Assembly: GCA_003645115.1 (NCBI GenBank)
Contig: QNEG01000036.1
Span: forward strand, 1-9,557
DNA from: a bacterium
GTDB lineage: Bacteria > UBP14 > UBA6098 > B30-G16
DNA: 9,557 bases
Direction of reading: 5' to 3'
Within the stretch, counting starts at the first letter, position 1; each line of letters starts with the position of its first letter. The position numbers were made by a program, and so were the translations under genes. A model generated the notes under the pieces. That model had not been told where the DNA came from. It worked only from the letters and a program-made list of their open reading frames with translations, and did no database searches. Below are positions 1 to 5,799 of the stretch, piece after piece.

Positions 1-1
1 G

Positions 2-1081
2 CTTAATAAAAGGTTGGAGGAATTGCAGGAAATATTAAATAATATGCTGGGCGGAAAAGCTGGAAAAGGATATCGCATGGAGGTGCCAATTAGTTCGAAA
101 GCGGCGGGAAATCTTTCTGTTCGAGTGCGATATGTGGTATTCGATTCCAAATGGACTCCCGGATATGATGCTCGATACCAGGAAAATACTGGAAAGGTAA
201 AGTTCACATATTTCGGGTCGATAACACAACGAACTGGCGAGGATTGGAACAATTGCAATGTAATATTATCTACTGCTCAACCGCAACTGGGGATGGAGCC
301 ATCGCCTTTATCCATTTGGTATTTGAGGAAGTATGAACCGAAGAGAGAGATGTATGAAATGAAATCTGCACTTGCACCAGCGAAAGCATCCGGCGCTGAA
401 TTAATAGCCTATGATGCAGAGGAAGCTGAATATGACCTCGCTACCGCATCCATAGTGGGTGAGAATGTAATATTTCAGGTGCCGGGACTAAAGGACATCC
501 CCGCCGATGGACAAACTCACAAAGTGGTAATCACCGAACTGGAATTCGATGCGGATAAAAAATTCCTGACAATCCCAAAACGCAATCAGAAAGTGTATCT
601 GATGGCAAAATTTAAAAATAATTCCGATTTTCTATTCCTACCGGGAGAAATTTCGGTATTTCAAGGAAATGATTTCGTGGGAACACAATATCTTCACAAT
701 CCTATCGCATTCGACGAGGAAATTAGATTGGCTATGGGTCCTGTCCAGACTATAAAAGTGAACCGGAAACGAGTAAAAGAATTCAGTGAGAAGACTGGAA
801 TATTCGGGCAGAACAAACGAGAATTCTTTGCATTCGATATCAAAATTTCCAATAATTCGAAATCTACTGTAAATATAGAGGTTGTGGACCACATTCCAGT
901 TTCTACTCACGAGAAAATCACAGTAGAGGATGTAAAATTCGAGCCACAGCCGAACGAAAGAGATAAAGATTTCGAGGGACAAATAATCTGGGAGTTGCAG
1001 ATACCAAAAGGAACCGAAAAAATATTAAGATACCAATTCGGTGTGAAATACCCCAAGGATATGATGATACAAGGTTTGTGA
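2..1081 (+). CDS. MuiA-like protein, DUF4139 C-terminal part (5' partial)
   Basis: The reading frame is open from the left edge (codons L-N-K-R-L-E-E-L from position 2), so the true start is upstream; the TTG at 14 is simply an internal Leu codon. About 359 residues are visible. The first 15 or so look like the end of a heptad-type coiled coil, as expected between the N-terminal DUF4140 and C-terminal DUF4139 domains of the mucoidy-inhibitor MuiA family (usually 500-600 aa). The rest has the DUF4139 pattern: V-R-Y-V-V-F-D-S-K-W-T-P-G-Y-D-A-R near residues 40-58, then G-x-I-T-Q-R-T-G-E-D-W-N-N-C, then L-S-T-A-Q-P. The C-terminal half is a beta-rich sandwich ending in Y-Q-F-G-V-K-Y-P-K-D. Family members are exported or envelope-associated with no firm biochemical role; the name comes from suppression of mucoidy. 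The signal peptide and DUF4140 lie outside the window. The stop faces the apt stop three bases away with no terminator between them. Confidence 0.85.
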   Translation, partial: LNKRLEELQEILNNMLGGKAGKGYRMEVPISSKAAGNLSVRVRYVVFDSKWTPGYDARYQENTGKVKFTYFGSITQRTGEDWNNCNVILSTAQPQLGMEPSPLSIWYLRKYEPKREMYEMKSALAPAKASGAELIAYDAEEAEYDLATASIVGENVIFQVPGLKDIPADGQTHKVVITELEFDADKKFLTIPKRNQKVYLMAKFKNNSDFLFLPGEISVFQGNDFVGTQYLHNPIAFDEEIRLAMGPVQTIKVNRKRVKEFSEKTGIFGQNKREFFAFDIKISNNSKSTVNIEVVDHIPVSTHEKITVEDVKFEPQPNERDKDFEGQIIWELQIPKGTEKILRYQFGVKYPKDMMIQGL

Positions 1082-1084
1082 GGT

Positions 1085-1606
1085 TTATTCTCCCTCGAAT
1101 GAAACCAACGAAAATAGATTGTGTGGTTTTATTCTTTCTCTGCCTTTTAAATCTACCAGTTCGATTACCACGGCGATATCCACAATTTCTCCGCCTAATC
1201 TCTGAATCAACTTTGCAGCTGCTGCCAGCGACCCGCCAGTAGCGATTAAATCATCCACCAGCAAGACACTATCACCTTTTTGTATTGCATCGGAGTGTAT
1301 TTCGAGTGTGTCGGTGCCATATTCGAGTTCATAAGTTTGAGAGATAGTTTCGGCAGGGAGTTTTCCCTGCTTTCTAATCGGGACAAAACCCACACCGAGA
1401 GCATAGGCGAGCGCACTACCAAATATGAATCCTCGTGATTCTATTCCCGCCACCAGATTTACTTTACTTTTCCTATAGCGTCGATGGAAAATATCGATTA
1501 CCTCGCAAAATGCAGTGGAATTCTTTATCAATGTGGTTATATCGCGAAATTGAATCCCTTTTTTTGGGAAATCTGGTATAGTTCTGATAGTTTTTTTCAG
1601 TTCCAT
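1085..1606 (-). CDS. apt: Adenine phosphoribosyltransferase
   Basis: This 173-residue protein matches the usual APRT length (about 170-185). It converts adenine and PRPP to AMP and pyrophosphate in the cytoplasm (purine salvage). The PRPP-binding loop is intact at residues 114-126 (V-L-L-V-D-D-L-I-A-T-G-G-S). The family signatures I-P-D-F-P-K-K-G-I-Q-F-R-D-I-T (10-24), G-I-E-S-R-G-F-I-F-G (54-63) and P-I-R-K-x-G-K-L-P (76-84) are all present, so the enzyme should be active. The ATG at 1606 has a good Shine-Dalgarno (AAGGAGAG, about five bases upstream). It is the last gene of the leftward block, 15 bases after the lipoprotein stop, so it is probably co-transcribed with it. The functional link to the envelope genes is not obvious. 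Identification is secure. Confidence 0.97.
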   Translation of the reverse strand: MELKKTIRTIPDFPKKGIQFRDITTLIKNSTAFCEVIDIFHRRYRKSKVNLVAGIESRGFIFGSALAYALGVGFVPIRKQGKLPAETISQTYELEYGTDTLEIHSDAIQKGDSVLLVDDLIATGGSLAAAAKLIQRLGGEIVDIAVVIELVDLKGRERIKPHNLFSLVSFEGE

Positions 1607-1621
1607 AATCTCTCCTTTATA

Positions 1622-2914
1622 TTATTCCAATGAAACAGCTAAAATTCCCCAATCTCTATCTGCAATGTAGAATGCTCTTTCATCGGCACCCACACCATAA
1701 GCATACATAGACTCGATTTGGCCGATAAGATAAGGCATAGCGGGATTTTCCAAAGAATAAAATAGCACACCCTCCGAGCCGATAGCCAGCGCCAAATAAC
1801 TATTACCATCGAATTCCGCAATAATAAGGTCCTGGGCATCTCCTACTTGGACATCGGAGTTGTATATATATGCGGGATTTTCTAAATCGGTAATATCGAT
1901 TACACCGAGTCCACAAATTCCATCTGCCACATATAAATAATCATCATAAAATATGCAACGAGTTGCCTTGCCGGGAGTATCGCAGGAACCCAGTAGGACT
2001 TTATTGTCGGGGTCTGCGATATTCAGAATTAACACACCCACATCATCGACGCAAACTGCGGCTATAGTATCTCTGGCAGATACTCCATTACAAAATGCGG
2101 GTGCAGGATAAGCGGAACCTCGTTGATTTACATATCCAGGAGTTCCCAAGTCATAGATATACATTCCATCGTCTCTATCGGCGGCGAGGATAAATAATGT
2201 ATCTCTCATCCATATTCCGCAGACATCCTCACACAATCGCGCCCAGACTCCCGATACTGCAGAAGTGGGATTTAATCTGTCGGTAATATCGAAAAAGTAT
2301 ATTGGCGGGACTCCTCTATAATCTGCGATTGCTAATATATTTGCAATAGGTTCGGCAAAAATGCCTCGAGCTTCATATTGACCATCCCAATCATAATTGT
2401 TCAAAAACTCCAACTGGAAAATGAATTCTGCATTCACCAGACTCATACCCGCTTGTCCATCGGCGACATAAAGATAGTTATCGATACTGGTAACATCTCT
2501 GGCGGTTCCAGGAGTATTCACGAAACTGTTTATCTCGAATGGGCGTTGGTTTATAGTGAAACTGGAAGTATCCGACCAATTGCCAAAATCGCCATCACCG
2601 ATTCTAACTCCTACACACCATCGATAGAAACCATCGGTAAGTGGGAACAGTGTCTTTACCGATGAATTAAATTCGATTTGTTCCCATATAATCGAATCCT
2701 CTCGCCACAGAAGAATTTTATATCCATTAGCATCGGAATAATATTCCCAGTCCAAATATGCACGGGAATTATTTAATGTATCGCCATCATCGGGGAATTC
2801 CAGAATTACATTATAATCCATATCCGATGGGAGGGAACGTTCTGCGCAACCGTAAAATAATAACATTAACACCAGAAAAATTAAAATACTCGCAGATATA
2901 TACTTAATATTCAT
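1622..2914 (-). CDS. LVIVD-repeat beta-propeller lipoprotein with Fn3-like domain
   Basis: From the ATG at 2914 the protein has 430 residues; a TTG two codons earlier is in frame but would abut the AGGAGA ribosome site, so ATG is preferred. The N-terminus is a hydrophobic signal ending L-L-F-Y-G-C (Cys23), a slightly imperfect lipobox; Ala at +2 would favour the outer membrane by E. coli rules. Residues about 30-125 resemble a fibronectin type III domain (Y-L-D-W-E-Y-Y, Y-K-I-L-L-W, Y-R-W-C-V). Residues about 130-430 hold seven diverged repeats of the LVIVD kind, with cores such as N-Y-L-Y-V-A-D-G-Q-A-G-M-S-L-V, D-D-Y-L-Y-V-A-D-G-I-C-G-L-G-V-I-D-I and A-F-Y-I-A-D-R-D-W-G-I-L-A-V. Seven repeats suggest a seven-bladed propeller, usually a binding scaffold. 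There are eight Cys beyond the lipid Cys. The gene lies between the DUF72 gene (85 bases upstream) and apt (15 bases downstream). The ligand is unknown. Confidence 0.85.
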   Translation of the reverse strand: MNIKYISASILIFLVLMLLFYGCAERSLPSDMDYNVILEFPDDGDTLNNSRAYLDWEYYSDANGYKILLWREDSIIWEQIEFNSSVKTLFPLTDGFYRWCVGVRIGDGDFGNWSDTSSFTINQRPFEINSFVNTPGTARDVTSIDNYLYVADGQAGMSLVNAEFIFQLEFLNNYDWDGQYEARGIFAEPIANILAIADYRGVPPIYFFDITDRLNPTSAVSGVWARLCEDVCGIWMRDTLFILAADRDDGMYIYDLGTPGYVNQRGSAYPAPAFCNGVSARDTIAAVCVDDVGVLILNIADPDNKVLLGSCDTPGKATRCIFYDDYLYVADGICGLGVIDITDLENPAYIYNSDVQVGDAQDLIIAEFDGNSYLALAIGSEGVLFYSLENPAMPYLIGQIESMYAYGVGADERAFYIADRDWGILAVSLE

Positions 2915-2926
2915 CGACAATCTCCT
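2912..2926 (-). promoter_or_regulatory. Ribosome binding site and start of the LVIVD lipoprotein
   Basis: Read on the minus strand this is AGGAGATTGTCGATG: a strong Shine-Dalgarno, a TTGTCG spacer and the start codon. It decides the start: the in-frame TTG lies inside the leader with no room for a ribosome site. The same 15 bases occur before the S8 peptidase gene at 5785-5799. Confidence 0.8.
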
Positions 2927-2999
2927 CGATTATATCGAAATAAATTTACATTTTTTTTTAATAATTCGCCAGCAGAATTTTTTTTTCAACTATTATAAA
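2915..2999 (-). other. AT-rich spacer between the DUF72 and LVIVD genes, possible internal promoter
   Basis: This 85-base gap is the longest in the leftward block and has two runs of nine T (2951-2959 and 2978-2986, plus-strand reading). On the minus strand a TTGAAA (2989-2984) is followed after 17 bases by AATTAT (2966-2961, four of six matches to TATAAT). A perfect TATAAT (2934-2929) lies too close to the ribosome site to give a normal leader. A small hairpin (AATTC/GAATT) sits between the T runs but is not followed by U in the gene direction, so it is not a terminator for the DUF72 gene. An internal promoter is possible but weakly supported. Confidence 0.25.
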
Positions 3000-3737
3000 T
3001 TACTTCGTGGTGACTATATCCATAAATGTAAGTGCATTATCCACGGCGTGTCCCTGTGCGTCGTTGTTGAAGAATGCGAATACATCGATGCCCTGTTTGA
3101 GTTGTTGTTTTGCGAATTTGGCAAACGGACGCAGTTCTTTCTCAGAATATGATGAATAATACATTCTCTTAGCCCCGTGGAAACGAATATAAGTGAAATC
3201 GGCAGTGATAGAAAACATAGCTGGCATTCGAGGACTACTACACACACAGAATGCTACATTGTGCATAGCCAATTTCTGCCTGACCGATTCGTTTTCAGCA
3301 AACATTTTATTCCTGAACTCCATCGCGACTCTGTGAGGTGGTTTAATTCGAGCGAGGAATTCATTCAATGCCATCTCATCCATAAATGATGGCGGGAATT
3401 GCATAAGTATTGGTCCCCTATGCTCGCCCAATAATTCGGAAATTTTCAAGAATTTCCATAGCAAATAGGTCGCACTATTTAATTTCCCTTTATCGTAATG
3501 AGTAATAAGTTTCGATGCCTTAAGTGAATATATAAAATCGTTCGGTGCGCTATGTTGCCATTTCTCCACAGTAGATTCTCTGGGGATATGATAGAAAGTA
3601 TAATTTATTTCCACTGCATTGAAAGTTTTTGCATAGTATGTAAGCCATTTATTTCTGGGCAAATCCTGTGGATAGAATTTTCCTATCCAGTGGTCGTATG
3701 AAAATCCCGATGTCCCACAATAAAATTTTCCACTCAT
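3000..3737 (-). CDS. DUF72 (YecE-like) domain protein
   Basis: This is a full-length 245-residue DUF72 protein, a TIM-barrel-like family with no established reaction. It lacks a signal peptide and is probably cytoplasmic. Visible signatures in order are C-G-T-S-G-F-S-Y-D-H-W (7-17), F-N-A-V-E-I-N-Y-T-F-Y (39-49, with conserved E43 and N45), K-x-S-K-x-I-T-H (73-80), G-P-I-L-M-Q-F-P-P (108-116), E-F-R (140-142), T-A-D-F-T-Y-I-R-F-H-G (178-188) and F-A-F-F-N-N-D-A-Q-G-H-A-V-D-N-A (220-235). All expected conserved positions seem present. The ATG at 3737 starts exactly at the family N-terminus, but there is no clear Shine-Dalgarno (only a weak TGGAT), so it may be translated by coupling to the ChaN-like gene that ends 21 bases upstream. 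The family assignment is firm; the function is not known. Confidence 0.93.
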   Translation of the reverse strand: MSGKFYCGTSGFSYDHWIGKFYPQDLPRNKWLTYYAKTFNAVEINYTFYHIPRESTVEKWQHSAPNDFIYSLKASKLITHYDKGKLNSATYLLWKFLKISELLGEHRGPILMQFPPSFMDEMALNEFLARIKPPHRVAMEFRNKMFAENESVRQKLAMHNVAFCVCSSPRMPAMFSITADFTYIRFHGAKRMYYSSYSEKELRPFAKFAKQQLKQGIDVFAFFNNDAQGHAVDNALTFMDIVTTK

Positions 3738-3758
3738 AGTTTATATCCATTTATCGAA

Positions 3759-4643
3759 TTATTGTCGAGAGAAAATGATAAAATCAGCTCGGTCGAGTTC
3801 CTGGACAAAATTTTTTGCATCCAATTCTAAATCCTCTGGCACTATCACCGTGGAAATAGTAATTATCTGCAAATTCGGCATTCTGAATAGCAATTTTTGA
3901 GGAATTCCCAGACCATAATCAGAATGAAACGACCCGTTATAGCATATTATCTTGTATTTAGGATGTTCACTTAAAAATTCTGCCACCGATTCAGCCATTT
4001 TCTCATCCTTGACACATTGAGCATAATATAGATTATTTATATTCACTTTGCCCATTTGCTTCATCATCGGATTATTATCCATAGTAGCTAGAAATAATTC
4101 CTTATATTTATCCTCGAGGAATTTGTATTTTTGGGGAATAAATTTCTTTTCATTCTCGGAAAGAGTATCCCAACTTTCTATTCCGCCTCGTGAAACCATC
4201 GATGCCAATCGTCGAGGGATATTCGCTGCAATTACTGGAATGTTATTTTCCCTCGAAAATTCTATTAGTGGGCGATAATCGGTATCATAATTTTCCCATA
4301 ATCGCACCGAATTTTTGAATTCCTGTTCATCGATTTTACCGGTCAGGTATTTATTCAATGCGGTTTGATTATCCGCCTCGAACATCTCCATCGCCACAGC
4401 CAGACTGTCAACTTTTTCTGTTAGTGATTTTAATATTTCCATTTCCAGATAGTGTGATACTGAACTATTGTGTTTTTCACCAAAGAATATCACCTCACCA
4501 TCCTCGGCAATATCGATTATATTTTCCATCCCCACTTTATTCCCATCTTTATCCAGGATTATGTATGGTGGAAGTTCTTCGGCAGATATTAAAATACCGA
4601 TAAAGCTGGTGAAAATCATAATAAAATAGGTTACTAATCTCAT
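3759..4643 (-). CDS. ChaN-like exported protein (haem-binding uptake family)
   Basis: This 294-residue protein has a signal peptide (Arg2, hydrophobic 3-20, I-S-A at 19-21 as a plausible signal peptidase I site, no lipobox Cys) and then one ChaN-type domain (PF04187). Motifs seen are F-G-E-K-H (54-58) with H64 and E67, A-M-E-M-F-E (84-89), a W-E-N-Y-D-T-D-Y-R-P-L-I-E-F stretch, N-I-P-V-I-A-A-N-I-P-R-R-L, A-Q-C-V-K-D-E-K-M-A and N-G-S-F-H-S-D-Y-G-L-G (H240). The fold is shared with TIKI and erythromycin-esterase-like metal proteins. ChaN of Campylobacter binds haem, but haem use here is only an inference, and no haem transport gene is nearby. The ATG has a good ribosome site (AGGAG, five bases away). 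It is the first gene of the leftward block, so the block's main promoter should lie in 4644-4934. Confidence 0.88.
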   Translation of the reverse strand: MRLVTYFIMIFTSFIGILISAEELPPYIILDKDGNKVGMENIIDIAEDGEVIFFGEKHNSSVSHYLEMEILKSLTEKVDSLAVAMEMFEADNQTALNKYLTGKIDEQEFKNSVRLWENYDTDYRPLIEFSRENNIPVIAANIPRRLASMVSRGGIESWDTLSENEKKFIPQKYKFLEDKYKELFLATMDNNPMMKQMGKVNINNLYYAQCVKDEKMAESVAEFLSEHPKYKIICYNGSFHSDYGLGIPQKLLFRMPNLQIITISTVIVPEDLELDAKNFVQELDRADFIIFSRQ

Positions 4644-4675
4644 TATTACTCCTAATGGTTATTGTCCATCTTTAT

Positions 4676-4708
4676 ATTATAAAAAAACAAATTATTATAG
4701 ATAGTCAA
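4676..4708 (-). promoter_or_regulatory. Candidate promoter for the chaN-like operon
   Basis: On the minus strand a TATAAT (4681-4676) lies at a fitting distance for a leader of about 25 bases carrying the AGGAG site at 4653-4649. The best -35 hexamer, TTGACT (4708-4703), is 21 bases away, longer than the usual 16-18. The -10 is therefore good and the -35 doubtful; the sigma factor preferences of this organism are unknown. Confidence 0.35.
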
Positions 4709-4863
4709 GGTAATACATTATTGGATTTTATGAACTACGAACCAAAGACAAATTTTCTTATCGAGTCTCGAAACGAAACGAGATTTAGAAAATGCCAGTC
4801 GGGATACAATTCAGGTAATAAGTCCAAAAATTATGGACTATAATCTCCATCTTGCGACACTGC

Positions 4864-4891
4864 TTGACAAGAAATTGTTTATAATTATTTT
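4864..4891 (+). promoter_or_regulatory. Candidate promoter for the rightward block
   Basis: A perfect TTGACA (4864-4869) is followed after 16 bases by TATTTT (4886-4891, four of six matches). A start site near 4898 would leave a leader of about 37 bases before the ATG at 4935. Better-looking -10 boxes (TATAAT at 4880, TGTAAT at 4891) have spacings of 10 and 21 and fit less well. Confidence 0.35.
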
Positions 4892-4934
4892 GTAATACTT
4901 TGAGAATTAAATAGTAAGATACATCGAGCATAAA

Positions 4935-5546
4935 ATGAACGAATTCGCACAAATGCTATTGTGGATACCGGGGCTTTTGATGGCGCTGACTATTCACGAA
5001 TACGCTCATGGAAGAATGGCGTATGAACTGGGCGACCCCACTGCGGCTCGAGCGGGAAGACTCACTCTAAATCCTATCTCTCATCTCGACCCGGTGGGAA
5101 CTATCGCATTGTTCTTATTTCATATCGGCTGGGCAAAACCGGTCCCTATAAATCCGTATTTCTTTCGAAAACCTCGAAGAGATATGATATTAGTATCTGT
5201 TGCTGGACCGGGGGCTAATTTTGTTCTGGCTATTTTCGCCGGTTTAATACTGAAAATATTTACCAAATTTGGGATGGCGCACGGACACGCATTGAACATA
5301 ATCCTTTACACTATGGACATAAATGTGATATTGGGTATGTTTAATCTAATTCCAGTTCCGCCATTGGATGGCTCAAAAATCCTGTTCAGTATCGCAAATT
5401 TAAGGAATTCTACTGTTTTTCTGCTGGAAAGATTTGGTCCGATGATTTTACTGGCGATAATCGTATTGGGTAGTCTATCCAGGTTTAATATATTGTGGCT
5501 ATTTATCTCGCCAGCATTGATTTTGTTTCGAGCAATTTTTCTATAA
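4935..5546 (+). CDS. M50 site-2 protease family intramembrane metalloprotease
   Basis: This 203-residue, almost wholly hydrophobic protein belongs to the short, PDZ-less M50 group. Such proteases cut membrane-embedded substrates, often anti-sigma factors or signal-peptide remnants. The zinc motif H-E-Y-A-H is at 21-25 inside the first membrane segment, and the third ligand motif N-x-I-P-x-P-P-L-D-G is at 137-146 (Asp145). Also present are the family's H-E-Y-A-H-G-x-x-A-Y-x-L-G-D-x-T-A (21-37), R-L-T-L-N-P (42-47), H-x-D-P-x-G-T (50-56), W-A-K-P-V-P-I-N-P (66-74) and A-G-P-G-A-N (90-95). About five or six membrane segments are likely. The ATG fits the family start, although only a weak GAG is seen upstream. 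It is first in the rightward block, 27 bases before the 66-aa protein. Nothing nearby identifies its substrate. Confidence 0.95.
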   Translation: MNEFAQMLLWIPGLLMALTIHEYAHGRMAYELGDPTAARAGRLTLNPISHLDPVGTIALFLFHIGWAKPVPINPYFFRKPRRDMILVSVAGPGANFVLAIFAGLILKIFTKFGMAHGHALNIILYTMDINVILGMFNLIPVPPLDGSKILFSIANLRNSTVFLLERFGPMILLAIIVLGSLSRFNILWLFISPALILFRAIFL

Positions 5547-5573
5547 TTTATAATAAAACAACTTTACAAAATT

Positions 5574-5774
5574 ATGGCGAGAATATCAAAACATCATAGA
5601 CGATTTAGAGAGAAAAAATCCGAGCAGGAAGAGAAAATAGAACATAAGCATATCCAGCTTGGAAGAATAGACCGCTCGCGATATCCCAAAGGAATATTCT
5701 GGATAATTTTTGCGCTGGCGGGCGCTATTATTCTGACTTTTATTATGAGATTCTTTCTTATTATCACTCGGTAA
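5574..5774 (+). CDS. Small single-pass membrane protein, unknown function
   Basis: This 66-residue protein has a strongly basic, charged N-terminal half (M-A-R-I-S-K-H-H-R-R-F-R-E-K-K, then S-E-Q-E-E-K-I-E-H-K-H) and one membrane segment at about 41-64. By the positive-inside rule the N-terminus should face the cytoplasm. I recognise no family. It is supported by position: it fits tightly between two same-strand genes (27 bases after the M50 gene, 22 before the S8 start), and its arginines use CGA, AGA and CGC like its neighbours. Against it, no Shine-Dalgarno precedes the ATG. It could be an accessory or adaptor of the flanking protease genes, but that is a guess from position only. Confidence 0.6.
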   Translation: MARISKHHRRFREKKSEQEEKIEHKHIQLGRIDRSRYPKGIFWIIFALAGAIILTFIMRFFLIITR

Positions 5775-5784
5775 TGAAATTAAA

Positions 5785-5799
5785 AGGAGATTGTCGATG
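5785..5799 (+). promoter_or_regulatory. Ribosome binding site and start of the S8 peptidase
   Basis: AGGAGATTGTCGATG: a strong Shine-Dalgarno, a TTGTCG spacer and the ATG. It rules out the in-frame TTG at 5791, which would abut the ribosome site. It is identical to the leader of the LVIVD lipoprotein at 2926-2912 on the other strand. Confidence 0.8.

Larger units (their letters stand above)
4644..4934. other. Divergent intergenic region
   Basis: These 291 bases separate two divergent gene blocks and must hold both main promoters. Besides the promoter candidates they contain two small inverted repeats: TCTCG/CGAGA with an 8-base loop (4766-4783) and AGTCCA/TGGACT with a 7-base loop (4821-4839). 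Neither is followed by a T-run, so neither is an intrinsic terminator; they could be operators or structured leader RNA. A 62-codon open frame on the plus strand (4655-4843) begins just upstream of the chaN-like gene's own ribosome site, has no ribosome site of its own and shows no recognisable protein pattern. Confidence 0.5.

Noticed and set aside
2378..2665. 95-codon plus-strand frame opposite the lipoprotein gene
   Set aside because: It is antisense to a clear Fn3 and LVIVD repeat coding region and shows no domain of its own.
2963..2986. Hairpin AATTC/GAATT followed by nine T on the plus strand, resembling a terminator
   Set aside because: The stem is only five A/T-rich pairs, no plus-strand gene lies upstream, and on the strand that is transcribed the run is A, not U.
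4655..4843. 62-codon plus-strand frame in the divergent intergenic region
   Set aside because: It starts next to the chaN-like gene's ribosome site, has no ribosome site of its own, no recognisable domain or membrane segment, and covers the likely minus-strand promoter.
5791..5793. TTG as start codon of the S8 peptidase (and the equivalent TTG at 2920-2918 for the lipoprotein)
   Set aside because: Both TTGs touch the AGGAGA ribosome site with no spacer, while the ATG two codons later has normal spacing.
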